From the NCBI GenBank assembly GCA_964019165.1, contig OZ025273.1:11359279-11423278 (forward strand): 64,000 nucleotides of DNA. The letters are read 5' to 3'. The position numbers and the translations under genes are program-made. Numbering within the stretch: position 1 is the first letter of the stretch; the number at the start of each line of letters is the position of its first letter. Of this stretch, positions 46,901 to 61,900 are shown piece after piece. The notes under the pieces were generated by a model. That model was not told the origin of the DNA. It worked only from the letters and a program-made list of their open reading frames with translations, and did no database searches. Origin of the DNA: Mastigias papua. Its lineage: Eukaryota; Cnidaria; Scyphozoa; Rhizostomeae; Mastigiidae.

Positions 46901-49900
46901 GCAGGACTCCCCCTCACCCAATAATCAAAAAGGGGCTTTTGAAGCAAACTTTTGGTTACAATTACATTGTTCGGGTAATTCTGGAAAATTCCATTTATGT
47001 CACTCATTCATTGTTGCTCTTTGCACTCGTTAGGATTATGAAGTTTATGTCAAATGAATAGGATTGAGTATTTCATAGACTTTGTCCCCATCTTGTTGGC
47101 TTGAATTCGTTTTGTCAGGTGTTACATTGCATACCCTTTCATGGAGCAGGCCACTTTCCTTAGTCGGGCATCTATGGTTTTCGCTTCCGTTTGAAAACAA
47201 TCACTTTTCACCCCTAACTATATAGAATGAAAAGTGAATATTCTTCCTGATTTATCTCCAATGTTGCTCGTCGTGGCTATCATCCTCAAAATGCAATGAA
47301 TTTGGCATATAAGCACTTTTCGATCTTGTGAGTGTTTATTGTGGGCGGACATAATAGATGATACGTTGTCCTCATGATTATTTTGATTACAACTGCGATA
47401 TCTAATTGATAATGTTTACTCGAATGTAAGGCTGTGATAATCCTATATATGTGATCTTCAATATTAAATGTAAATAAATGTATTTGCTTCGTACAAAACC
47501 TGATCTTTCTTTCACTCTGTTACGAGATCAAATCCACTTGCTTTGAGCATGCTTTCAAAGCTTACTTATCTTTACGTGACTTGCAGACGAGTTTTTTCTA
47601 GATGTTAAACATTTTTTTCTTTTAAACACGAGATGTTTTTAGCTAAGATAGTGTTTTTTCCTAGTCAGTAATGTCATTTCTACTATCTGACCTATATCTT
47701 GACATGATTTCTATGCTTTCTATAACATAGGGAGAGAAATGATTCAATTCTGGATGAATTAACATCAAGGGACAGCCTCATCGAAAAATTTGAAAGACAA
47801 TTAACTTACATGAATGATCTTCAGAAAATGAACGAAGAACTCCAGCATAAAAATGAAAATCTAAGAAAAAGCAATGAAGCTCTTCGTATTGACATTGATG
47901 AACTTGAACAAGAGAATGGAAGGCTAAAGGCTGGAAAGGAGGATATGGAAGCAACAATCTACAGATATGAAGAAAGCTTAAAACAAGCTAAACATACGAG
48001 GTCATGTCCGGTAAAACGAGAGGTGAATGGAGCAAATAGTTCAAATTTGGTTCGTTACATACTTTTCTAAATTCATACTTTAATTGATTTTGACATTGCT
48101 TATACATGACAATCTTCACCTTTCGAGATCATTCGATGATATTGAAAGACCAGTCTATGGATATTTTTTTGTATTGTGTAGCTGTAATGAGTCCCGAGGC
48201 GTTGAAGTTTGTAATCGTATAAAGGAAACCTAGCCATTTCGTAGAGAGATCGATCTCATATTAAATGAAATGGTGGGCTGATTTCACAAAAGAATGGGAT
48301 TTATGTATGTTTTCTAAATCAAGTATTAAAATGATTCAAGCATCATCAATGCATCGTTTCCTAAGAAATGCAGTGCGACCTCAAGGTGCCCTAGATATGA
48401 CTTTATTTTTCAGGTTGTCTATGCAAATGTTTATATAATTTGGCGCACATGACGTGCTGACGTTACCCAGTGGCGGAGTTAATTGCACGCTTTATACAGA
48501 TATTTTCCATGACTGCAGCTTTGGATGCCCCTTATTGCTTCTATTTTGTGTATACTCAGGAAACCTTGACATGTTTTCTTAGGACCAAGGTAGCAGTTTA
48601 TCAACATCGCCTGATACTGGTAGCAACAAAGTTCAAGATACTACTTTGAAAATATCAATGGCAGAATCTGAGTTGAAGCTGGCTCGTAAAGATGCAGAAA
48701 TCCATAGACTCCAGGCAGCTTTATTGTCAAGGACGGCAACAAATCTTAAAGCTAGTGGCGGTAATACATTCTTCAATTTCCCTTGAACTGGAGTATAACC
48801 TTGCACTTTTATAAGCATCAGATTTCTGTTATTTGGTTCATTTATTCCTTCATTTACTTCTCTATTATTTATTTTACCTATTCATTTTGCTATTCAGATT
48901 TACGTTGTGAATCTAATGCGTGTATTCTCAAGATCAGAAATCACTTTACACAACATTCCAGATTATAGAGATAGTTTTTTCGTTCAGAAGTACGTGCGCC
49001 TCGTTGATAATTTCCATATAAAACTGAATCTGATGTTTTTTGTTACAGATGATACAAGAGCTTTGGAGGGGAATGGACTGAGGTCTGAGTTTGCAGCTTT
49101 TCTTGTGCGAAGTAAAATAGGTGATCGTAAACAGAAGGACCTGGAGCGTATAATCTCACGTTTAGAAGATGAGGTAGCAAAGTGCGCAGACGAGATCATG
49201 ATACTTGAGGAGCGTCTAACTGATAAACTGTCCTACATTTCATTATTAGAAGGGAAATTAGAGCAAAAGAATTCCAGGATGATGACGATGCAAAATGAGA
49301 TAAAGAACAGTCTTGAAAATAAAGCAGAGTTAACAAAGCAGGTGCCATGTTAGTCTTCTCGTCTGAAATTTGTTGTCGCTTAAATACCAATCTGGAGAAA
49401 GATGGCTTTTAGGATGAGTGCCTCTAGCATGGAATTATTGGATGTGTAGTTATTTACGAGTATACCAGTCACACGTAATTAATAATTATTAATTTATAAC
49501 TTATAACATAACTTCCTCAACAGAACTGCTTGGCTCCTTGAAGATTTTTCCACTTAATTCCCAACTCTACTCCTAGTACGTAAATCTTTCCCACCATTTC
49601 TAGAGCTTCTTCTTCAGCTTCTCATACCATCCTCTAATTTAATCATGTGATTATCCCCTCATTTCACGCAAGTTAGTATTGCTACTTCAAGCTTTTGGAT
49701 GTAGAAAAGTTTTGCTGGAACTTTTCCATCACTCTTGAGTCACACTTCAATTATATTCAATACAGATTTATATGTAAGAAAGTTATATTTCGAAGTTTTA
49801 TAATCGAATGATTCTTTCGTTTTATTTTATGTGTGCACATAAACTTGGCGAAGCGGTTCTTGCGATTACAGAATCTATAACTCTGTTACAGTTATTTGTA

Positions 49901-52900
49901 TTTCCTAATATGTCATATCGTATGTTTACCAGTGAGTAACATTCTTCCTGTGTCACAAAGTTAGCATAACTATGCTATACCTGCATCTAGAAATATGTGG
50001 AGTATGACACCGCAGCAACCCACAACAAATAATCTTGCTTTTACCTTTCGTACACACCGCCCATTGTTGCATTAGTCTTTTTTTGTCGTACATAAGTTAT
50101 ATCGCATTTGTTCTTCTTCAGTTGCAGTCGGATGATGATCAGTTACAAAAGAAAGAAGAAGAACTGCAGTCATGTAAAGATACATTATCTGAATATAGTA
50201 AACAGGTGGAAAATTTGGAGTTAGCTGTCAGTGAAAAAGCGAAGACAATATCATACTTAGAAAATGTAATTGAAATGAAAGATTCAGAGGGAAAGCAAAC
50301 TGGTGATTTAATTGAAAAAATAAAACGTATAAGTTCAGAAAACTGCCAGGAGCTTCAGCTGCAGATTGATTCGGTAAGTAATGGTAAATGTTTCATATTG
50401 CAATCTCCTTCTGTACTTTTCTGTCTTCTGCAAGCAGCAAACATTGACCCAAACCCTGATCTTTATATCTGAAGATCTCTTGTAAGCAATGAAGTGTTAT
50501 GCTACCTTTTTGTATGAAGCTTTTCTTACAAACTCCTTCTTTAAACAAGCTTCCTCTTTATGCATTCCTAAAATCTCGTGATACTCGCTGTAGCAAACCA
50601 TTCTAGAACTTGGAGTGCTAAGTGCCTTGTAAACCTGCTATCGAAATATGTCCTTACATGAGTCGATCTTCCGGTCAGTGCTACTTTGAGTACCATAATA
50701 CTTTCTATAAACCAGTCCGGCCTTAATCTAATTCTTCCTTCCGTTAGTTGTGCATAGTATCAAGCTGTTTATCGTAATTTTCTTAGGTCTTTTCTTGATC
50801 ATCAAGTCAGATCTCTTTGGAAAAACGCTAGTAATAGCATGGACACTTAGTATAGAATTTGTAAGGACACTAAAGATGAATCAAAAGCAGTTTACCCTCA
50901 GCAGAAAGATCGTTTGCAGACAAATTTACAACCTCAAGATGCCCTCCTTACTTTGGTGGTTTATCCATCTCCCATTTCAACTAAATTTATTTGGACTCCC
51001 AGTCAGAGCAAAATGCCTAAAACATGTAGTCAATTTCACAATGGGTATATTTATAAGTCATTTTCCACTGGTAGCAACATGAAAAAGTGGATTTTCACAT
51101 AGTCCTCAGTTACTCATTCTGTCATCTACCAAAAACACTTCTTCACATTGTAGCGGGTTTCAGGTCATATCTAGAAGAAAGCAGCTATACTTGGCGCCAC
51201 ATATCTGCGCTAATATCCTTGGCTAAGCTCTTTAGGACAAGTAGGGTCATCTATCTATATTGATCTGCCATGCTTTCATTTGCCTTCCATTATAACGGGA
51301 GACATTTTCCCCCAAGCAGATTTGCATTCTCGAACTTAAAGTTGTTTTCTTGAACTTTTAGTTGGTTGGTTTTAAGACTAACTTGTCGACAGTAAATGTT
51401 GAGCACTTTAGAGGAAAATCTTGGTCTCCTATAGAAAATCTTAAATTAAGGTGGCTAATTTTGTCAACCTCTATCAGTTCTCTTCAAACTTTTTGTCTCT
51501 CTTGCTCTGCTTTCTTTGATATATGAGATGCTTAAGCAGTTGATAGTGGACATCGGTGGAGTTTATTTTCGAACCTATGCCCCACTATCATTTCCATGAT
51601 TTGCTATATATCTTTTGCCGAAAGAGCAATTCCTGGAATAGTCAAGGACCCTCTTTTATGTTTAAATATTTATTATTTTTATTGCTATTAATTTTCTTGC
51701 AGTACTTATTACTATTCATAGCTCGCAGTGTACACTGGGGCTGGCCTATTGTAGCTACCTTTTTTTAGTGAGTTTACTTTTGCAGGTTTCAGATTTTGAA
51801 TAAAAGTTTTCATTATGGCTCTTATTATCAAGTATCCTTTCTCCTGGTGCCCTTAGTGCTGTTGGGTCTTCCTCTGAATTTATATTTTTATATATAAAAC
51901 TTGTTTTGTAGGTCTGACAACCAGTTACATGTTGCATGCAATAGTAAGACATGTAATTCTATTTGCGTATGAGCTCTAAGGTGGGGTAGTATTTTTGGTG
52001 TCTGGCATACTGCTCCCTACCTTGGAGGGTGGACAGGCATCACTGGTCCTCACTCATCCCTAAATCTCTCGCATGTTGACTCCAAGCACCATTTCTTGGT
52101 AAACTGCTTCAGCTGATGGGCTGAACCGTGTGAAAGAGTGGTGTCTACCATTGCACCACTGGGCATATGAGCTTCATTGGGTGGGGGCAAGGGCTAAGGG
52201 CTCCATAACAAGCATGTTCCCTGTGCCTCCAAGGAAGGCTTTGAGCCAGAGGCTATGACAAGGACAGTCTGATGTAATAGATACAATGGGCACTTGCTGC
52301 TGTAGTTTTGCATGTAGCAGCAACTTACACAGGCACCTCACTAATGACAATCTAGTGCGCTAATAAGACCATAATGATGTCTTGTACACCTGAGTGTTGC
52401 CCAGTGCCGAATGCCACACTGACCACTAACTAGTGCGATGTAAACTAAGGCTACATGTCAAACCCAAATGAAGGAAGGGATGGTCACCCAGGAAAAGGTT
52501 CAAGCTCTGCAAACTACAGTCAGCCGAAGTAAAAGCTGACTCCTAGGCAGGCTTACAGTCCAAGCTTGAAAACGACTGCTGCCCAGAAGATCCTCACCTG
52601 ACTTACTTGGGGGTCAACTGCAATCACCCAGTTTGCAGACATCCAAAGAAGTCCTGGGGTTTTCCACTAAAGGAGACAAAGAGTGGTTTGATGAAGCCAA
52701 TGAAGAGATACAGGAAACACTGGTTAAGAAGAGATCAATGCACAATCCCATCTGACTCAGCCATCCTGTCCTGTGAAGAAAGCCACCTTCCATTGCAGCT
52801 GCAGCAACCTCCAGCCCAAGCTTCAAATGATACATGACAAGTGCTGAGCCAACCTCGCAGAAAGAACTCAGCAATGCATGGACACTGGTGACTATAGAGG

Positions 52901-55900
52901 CTTCTACAAAGCCCTCATGGAGGTGTATGGTCTCATAGACCATGTCCAGAGCCCTTTACACAGTGCACACACCCAGGTGCTCCCCGCAGACGGAAAGTGC
53001 ACGCTGAGCCGATGGTCCAGGCCGTCTTCAGTGCTGACTTTGTCATCCATGACTCAGTAATCCCCTGCATCCAGCAGCTACCAGTCAAAATGGAATTGGA
53101 TATGGAAAGATGGAGGTCCAGCATTGTACAGCAAGCTCCATGAACTCATCATCTGTTTTTGGGAGAAACGGAAACTTCCCGGCGATCTCTATGATGCAGT
53201 CTTTGTAAATTGTACAAAAGCATGGGGAAAATAAAACTGCTCTAGCTACTGAGGGATATCTTTGCTCTCCATCACAGGAAAACCCTTGCTTTGTACTCCT
53301 GAACAGGCTGATACCTACCATTGCAGAGGACCACCTCCCAGGAACCCAGTGTGGCTCCAGAGCAAACAGGGACTTGACAGACATGGTCTTTGTCCTCAGG
53401 CAGCTCCAAGAGAAGTGCTGGAAACAGAAAAATAGCTCTTTATTATGTTTGTAGACCAGACGGAGGCTTTCAACATGGTGATCAGAAAGGGGCTATGCCT
53501 GATCATGGAGTGCCTCAACTACCCCCCACCCAAAGTTCCTCAGCAGGTTCTTTTAGCTGCATGAAGACCAGAGCGGCCAAATTAGGTTGCACAACACCCT
53601 CTCAGAGTCCTTCCCCATCATCAATGGTATGGAACAGGGCTGCATCCTGGCACTGATTCTGTTCAGCATCTTCTTCAGCATGATGCTCAAGCAGGCCACA
53701 GAAGACCTTGACCATGATGATCCTATCTACATTTGCTATCGCCTTGATAGCAATCTGTTCAACCTCAAGAGGGTGCAAGCCCTCACAAAGGCCCTAGAAC
53801 AGCCGGTCTAAGACCTCCTATTTGCCATTGATGCTGTCCTTGTCATACACACTGAAAGAGCCCTGCAACACCTCACATCTTGCTTTGCAGAGGCTGCCCA
53901 GCTCTTTGTACTCGCTCTCAGCTTGAAAAAGACAGTATTCCTCAATCAACACACAGCTAGGGTAGAGTACTGTCCTCCCATGTGACCATCAACGAGATTG
54001 AGCTGAAGAACACTCACCAGTTCACCTACCTGGTATGTGTCATCTCATCAGATGCCATCACATCAGGTCAATAGGGAAGTTGACAACAGACTTGGCCAAG
54101 GCAAACAGTGCGTTCAACAGGCTGCAAAACACGTCTAGAAAACAAACACTTGAAGAAGGGCACAAAGATCAATGTGTACAGAGTCTTCATATTTTCCACC
54201 CCCCCCCCCCTGTATGGCTATGAATCATGGGTGACCTACTGACACCACCTACAACTATCTGAGCATTTCCACCAACACTGTCTCCACTTCATCCTCAACA
54301 TTCACTGGCTGGAATGACTTCATCACCAATGATGAGCTCCTCAAACAGGTGCCCAAGATAGCTCTGTAAAGCAAACTCTCCACTGGCCATCATGACAGAA
54401 GGGTACCAAAGAAACAACCCAAGACTCTCTGAAGAAGCCCCTTGTTACCTGCCACTTTGACCATCACCAGTGGTCTACTCTTGCTGATGACCATGATGCC
54501 TGGCTCAGTACGGTCCACCAGGCCATCACCTCCTTTGAGGACTCCAAAACAAAGAGCCTGAAGGAGAAATGCCACAGGAGGAAGAAACGGGCAGCCTCAG
54601 CAGCTGTTCCCAACATGATCGTCAACTGCAGTCACTGCAGCCAGACCTGTTTGTCCCTTATCAGGCTCATCAACCACCAGCATGCCGGCAGTCAAAGAGT
54701 ATAGGCCCCTTCATAAAATCTTCATTTGCAAAGCCATGCCAATCACTTCTATTTAGTAAATGTTTTGGATGGATTTTAAATTTCAAAGCAAGTCATTATT
54801 ATATTTATTACTAGTACTAGTATTATATTTATTACTTCATGCCTGCGTGATTCATTATTTGCTTTCTTGACAGCAAACGGCTTCATCGAACATAAAATTC
54901 AATAAGGATTCCTGCCTAAATTATCTGGTACCTTCGAACATACTGCCCAAATGGCTAATATTATCAACACTGCCAGAACCAAACAAAGATCTGTTGTCAC
55001 CACCTTACTCGATTTAAAAAATGCTTTTGGTGAAGTACACCACGATCTGATTTCTGAAATCTGGAGGTATCATCACGTACCTGATCAAATCCAGCAACTA
55101 ATCCGCAGCCTTTACTCAAATTTCCAAACATCTATCATCACCGACTGTTTTCAAACCCCCTTCATTACAGTCGGACGTGTGGTGTTCTCCAGGGGGATTG
55201 CCTAACCCCGCTAACTTTTAACTTATGTTTTAATATTTTCATTCGCTACATTTCTGATAGAAAGGTTAATCAATTTGGATTTACCACAGGCTCACTTTCC
55301 CCTGTTCCTTGGTTTCAGTTTGCTGATGATGCTGCGGTTATAACAGGTCTTGAGAACGAGAATCAAATTCTGTTAAATCACTTTGCTAGATGGTGCACGT
55401 GGGCAAACATGATAATCAGAGTTGACAAATGTTCCACTTTCGGAATAAAGAAAGCCTCAACTTCCTCTGTTCAGTATTTACCTAAGCTCATATTGAACCA
55501 TGACACGATTCCTACTGTTGAGATTGGCATATCCTTTAAATGCCTGGATCGATACTTCAATTTCTCCATGAATAATCATTATCATTTTTCCGACATCTTG
55601 GATCTTGTCAGAAATTTGATGAAACAGATTGATGGTATTCCTTGTCATCCAAAAAATAAACTACTGCTATATCATCGCTTTGTTCTTTCCAAACTATCTT
55701 GGCATTTTACTATAGCTAATCTTGGCAAGAGATGGGTAGTGGAAAACATAGACAATCTCGTTGCTTGCTATCTTCGTCAGTGGTTTGAGCTGCCAATCAG
55801 CGCCACTCTGAGTACTCTTATCTTACCTAAGTCTAAGTATGGAATTAACTGCATTCTACCTTCTACGAAACTTCTGCAATGCCAAACAGTTATAAGAAAT

Positions 55901-58900
55901 TCTCTTAGATTTTCGCCTAACTCTGACATAAATTCACTGTAGGCACAAACTAGCATTGGTTGCAACATCCAGTATGATCAATGCAAGCAAGTTCTTACTG
56001 CCATTCGGAAAGACAAGGAAAATCGTATAACACATGAACTTAAATCACAAGGGTTTATCATCTCCTGTATCCTTACTCACGCAAGTTCTAAAACTCGCAG
56101 CCTATGGTCTACAGTACAACAAAGCATTCCGAAAAACATTTTTAACTTTTCACTTAAATACTTGAACAACACCCTTGCAACAAGGAAGAAGCTCTGTAAA
56201 TGGTCCATCCTTCAATCATCTGCATGCTCATTCTGCCTCCAGGCTGAATCTCTTCAGCACGTGGTCTCCAGCTGCAAATCGTATCTTGATGAAGGCCGAT
56301 GCACTTGGCGCCACAACTCAGTCCTTCTCTGTCTTGCTAAAACCTTTTCCTCTTTTTCAGACTGTTTATTATATGCCGATCTCCCTTCGTTTCTATCCCC
56401 GAGCGTCATCACTGGTGATTCTCTCAGACCAGACCTTGTCTTAATTTCCAACAACTCTACTCTTTACATCTTGGAATTGACTTTAGGATTCATATCTAAC
56501 ATACAGACCAACAGTGACCGTAAAGCTTCAAAGTATAGTTCCCTTCTTCTGGATCTCAAACATGCCTATTCTGACGTCAAATTTATTAATCTATCAATGA
56601 GTACACTTGGAATCATGGGTAAATCCTCTGAATCATTACTCTTAATGTTTGACGACCTTAAATTAGACAAAACTGCCCAAAAATATGTCATGAAGAAAGT
56701 AATGAACATTGCCATTAGGTGCAGTCACTATATTTTTTGCCGTCGTAACAAACCTTGGACCAATCCTGACTTGATGGACTTTTGATCTATTTCTTATCTA
56801 CACTAGTTCTTTCTTTTTCTGGTACATTGCGCTTTTTTTTCTCGTTTTTTTGTCTCTTTTTTTTCTTTTGTTAGATACTTATGGTATATTGTTAGAGTTG
56901 CAGATAGCCAATTGTACGCTACCTTACAGAGAGGTGTATGATTGTAACATAGTAGAAAATATTGAATTAAATGAAGTTTGAAACAAAATATAGGTCGGCT
57001 CAAATTTACTTTTAGTCATATCTGGTATGTGTCCTTACATCTACTTCCTTTATGGAAGTAGCAAATGGTTTCGTAGCAAATTTAAAGAATAATTCTTTTA
57101 TGAAACAATTTAGAATATAAAACATTGATAGGTTAAGAGGAGCTATAAATCAATGAAGTTATATATGTAAACATTTCCATGAGTGCTGTTTGTGTTTTCA
57201 AGCAACTAACCTCTAGCTTTCTTGGTATGCTAGTAGATGTTACATACAGCGTGAAAGCTAGAAAGTAGTTATTTGATGTACTGTTAACATTACTGTAGTA
57301 ACAACACATTGTATACTCTGTCACCTGTAATAAATGTTGGGAATCTCTCAAATTTCTTATACTTTAAGTTTTAACTATTATATTCTTCCTTCTTTGCACT
57401 AGTCGAGGAGTTCTCAGGAGCCTGGAAAACTTGAAAACCCTGGAAAAGTCAGGGGAGTTTGTCTCGTAAGGGAATTTTTCGACACCCATTGTTTTCGGTC
57501 CTTTGTACATATGCCAAGTAATTGTCTTTGTCCATTGAAAACTGCTGGGAAAAATGTGAAGAAAGCCAGGGAATTGTGAAAGTCTTTTTCTGTAAAACCT
57601 GGAAAAGTCAGGGGAAGTTTTGTGACAAGAATCCTGAGAACCCTTATACATAGATGAATGCATTTTCAAGAGCGCTGTAAGTATGATGATTTTGATGATA
57701 GCAATGGTGATTTCTAAATTTCAGCTTCAGGAGCAACTCGATATACGAAGCTTTGAAGTGACAAACTTGCAAGCCAATCTACAAGGTATACCAATTTCAC
57801 TCTTGCTAACCTTTTTCAACTTTTTGTCAAAATGCTGTTTCTCATTTGTTCACCCTATTGATAGTTATTTGACACCTACAGTGCTATAGTCTATTGCTGG
57901 CCTTTTTTTAAGGTGGTAGGAAGTTATACTTTCGAGTTCATTTGTGCAAAGTCTTTTGTATCCCAATTATGATATGAGTCTAAACAGCAATCTAGGCCCT
58001 GTTCAGCCTCATTTGCTAACTAAATACTCCATTTATGGATCACACGGTCTTATTTGTTGAGGAATAAATATCCTAATGATTCCAGTAAATGTCTGTGATT
58101 TTGGACAGTCCTGTTTTGATTGGTTTCTAGGAGTCTGAGTCCAATTGTCATACGCCAGTTAGGCCGTTTGCATGTGTAGTAGTTATTGCATGTGTATGTT
58201 TTAGCTATGAATATCTCATTAGGGTAGTGCCTTCATAGTTGGTCGTTTGTTGTAGACCACAGACTGTGAATGTAATCGATTTTCAATATTTTATACCTGC
58301 AGCAGACCAGTAAAAGTGACCAGGAATATTATGTTATTTTTGTCACATTTTAGGAGTGTTTAGTAAGTCTTATCAAGTCTAGCTCAAGTAAACTTTTCAG
58401 TTATTATGACGTTGCTCAGTCAATGTCATAATAACTGAACAGTTTGCTTGAGCTAGACTTGATAAGAATTACTAAACACTCCTAAAATGTGACAAAAATA
58501 ACGTAACATTCCTGGTCACTTTTACTGGTCTGCTGCAGATATAAAATATTGAAAATCGATTACATTCACAGTCTGTGGTCTACAAAAAACGACGAACTAT
58601 GAAGGCACTACCCTAATGAGATATTCATAGCTAAAACATACACATGCAATTATTCTAAAGCAACATGCTAGTGCCAGTGCCAGTGCCAGTGCCAGTGCCA
58701 GTGCCAGGGCCAGGGCCAGGGCCAGGGCCTCGCACCTTGCTGTCGAATTGCAATTTAGGATGAATTCATTTCATTTAAGGAGTTTCAGTTTAGTTATTGT
58801 GTGCGACTTATAAATATAATTTTCCATCTTATACAAGAGAGTGTGTTGAGAATGCCTCTATTTCTTTGAAGTGGGACATAGCGTCTATTCGCTATGGATA

Positions 58901-61900
58901 TAAATAATGCATAGAGTTCTAGAATTTTGGCTAATTTTAATTTTATTAGATAAGGCAGACTTATTATGAGGATGGCAGCTGGTCGAAGACTGGATATTTT
59001 TGTGCACTCTGATCCACAGCCGCTGAAAGTAATTGCAATGCTTACTATGAGAAAAAGAACTTATTTGTTTCGATATTAATTGGTTTGGTTTCCTCTAGTT
59101 TTGCAGCAAGAACTAGATATAAAGACCTCCGCTTGCCTCGACCTGGAAACGAAACTAAATGAAACAACGACGCAGTTAGAAGACCGGGGATCCACTCTAA
59201 AGACTTATGAAGATAATCTAAAAGTAGGGCTTCTTTTTATTGATCTATAGCCATTATTTTAGTGAAATATCGTTTAGAGCCAGTTATTGTCAATCTATTG
59301 GTTTCCTGCTTTTCCGTGCAACAGTGAAATTCTGAAGTACAAACAGACTATTAATCTATTTTTGGCGGATGTACTTCCAAACACTATCATCTTTTAAGTT
59401 CCTTAACCGTCAGGTTGTGGGAGCACAACAGCAACTTTCTCAATAATAACCTTCCATATCTCTCTGTTTCCAGCACTTTTTGCCAATTCCTCCACCTTCG
59501 TCTAGCTTCATTTAGTATTGTTAGTCAACCAGCTCTTCTCTGGTCTATCTCTGCTCCTTTTGCCACCGACAATACCCTTGCGTTATTATCTTTGTTGTGC
59601 TGCCTCCACCCAATCATATCACATAAATAATCCATTGAAGGTTCTTTTCCCATCACTTTTGACAAATTTCGATCTTTCCCTTCATCTTTGTCTTGTGCTT
59701 TGTTTAAAGTATTGTCAATGCCTGTCTGTAATGTCATGTGTAGTGAGACAATTGTGACTGACAATTGTACATGCCTGGTTTGTTGTGTCATATGACACCG
59801 TGGTTACATACTCAGGTGGTTTGGTTATAACTGAGAGATAGTTCACAAAAAGAACTGGTCTAGCTTTGCATTGCCAGTCTCTGGGTTGAATGAAAATTGC
59901 TATATAAAAGGATATTTCCAACAGTTTCATTTTATCTTTGAAGCACATAGCTCTTGTTACCTATTCTGGTAAGAGTTTGCATGACGGTGTGCCATAGGAA
60001 AATATCCTTTCATGGGAAATTTTGGCCACATTTGTTAGATTGAGAAAGGCTCAACCCATCATTCCATGGCAAATACTAAATAAAATCAGGTTATTATTAT
60101 TTGTTAGGACGGATTATAATATCAATGAGTCATTTTTAAGAAAAATAGACGGTTCATAATGTATGGTGGATCTTGTTAATTTCTGGTAATAAATGCAACT
60201 CCCACATCTAAGTTGCATTGGCGTATTTTCCCCCACAGGATTCAATAAGGTGGAACCTACTGTATGTTGCACCAAAGTAAAGCCTAGTTTCCATATATTC
60301 ATTAGGATCGCTGTGAATGATCCTAGCAATTGCAGCGGCTAGGATCGCTGGGATATAATTGTGTTCTATCCCAGTCATCATGTTCTTTGGGATTGCCAGG
60401 ATCGTTCGTGCATGTTTCCATGAGATCCCTGAGATTGCTAGAATCGTTCACAGCGACCCAAACGATCATTTCGATTATATGGAACCCAGGTCTGATTAGT
60501 TTTTCTAGCAGATAGACCAATATTGCGCTAGTGATTTAACTTTGTTTACATAAACGTGACTCCTTTTTAACATTGAAAATGTAAATCTCTTTTATTTTTA
60601 ATCTAGTTGTTAGTTCTCGGGTTGTTTTACGCACATAGTGCTGCAGTCTTCAACTGTAATTTCATAGTTTTTTCTCAGGCATGCATATTGTCATTCTAAG
60701 CTTGCAGTGTACAGCAGTGTTTCCTGTACGTAGTCAGTTTTGGATGGATCGAATTTTTATATCGAACAACAATACATGTCACTTTCACTATGCTTTGAGA
60801 CTCTTTCTCTTCTTATTTTGGCACTTGTTTTACGTTTTCAGAAGCTAAGTGGCAATTTGAAACGCGAAACAGAGAATGTCGAAGGTCTGCAAAATGCCTT
60901 GGCAGAATGCAAAGTTGAGCTGAAGATTCTGGTAGAACAAGCAGAGAAGGAACGAAATGTTTATGCAGATGAGACAAGCAAGCAACAACTACATGTATGT
61001 GAGCTATTTTTGACTGTTTTGTTTATTTGAACCTGCCTATGGCAAAAAGGAAGCAACCTGCACTCACATTATTTAATTGAATACATGCCTTCCATTTCAC
61101 TTATGTGTGCATGTTGGTAGGAAACTTATTGCGAATGGTACAGCCAAGATTTTCTATATTTTTTGAACATTCAAGCTGGAAATTTCTTACCAGCTCCTTG
61201 ATTAGCGTTTAAATGATGACAAATATTAGCTTACTGATGGTCCTTGCTCACACATGCTTTTCTCATGTATGAAAGGAATGAGGCAGATTTTTGAAAAGCT
61301 ACAAGTAGGAAGTTTCTTATTGTGGGAGCAATGCAGCCTTGTAGCTCCATAAATTTTGTTCATCTGAGGCCCTATTTTGTTATAGGCAAGTTTCTTATAA
61401 AAAGCTGAGTTTTGCACGAAGACGTTCATGATTTGGTAATTTTGTTCCTACTCTTATAGTTGTATGAATAAAGTTCTTTGTGCATTTCCTAGAAAAATAT
61501 TTCATTGAAACTTTTGGTAGGCACATTGAACAATTAAACCTCTTGTTGTAAGTGCATTTGAATATAGCCACCTATAATTGAAAAGTCATTGAGTATGGCC
61601 GTTTAATTTTGATGGCCAGGATTCATCACCCAGGAAAGTCACAAATTGCCATTGTCATAACATCTAAGAAAAATATCCATTACCAACTTGAGATCTATGT
61701 ATTACATTTTCTGCCAAAGAGACGATTGTACAAGTCCTGATATATTGACACATTAAGTTTATTTTATTTGAAACGCAAGTTGGTAGTTATAAGTTACCTG
61801 CCTACAGAGAGGTTACAGTTGTAATACAGTGATTGGATAATTTGTTTAAATTTTCAAGACGGGTTTTTCATCAATTCAGAGATGATGGTGACTGCTGGTA

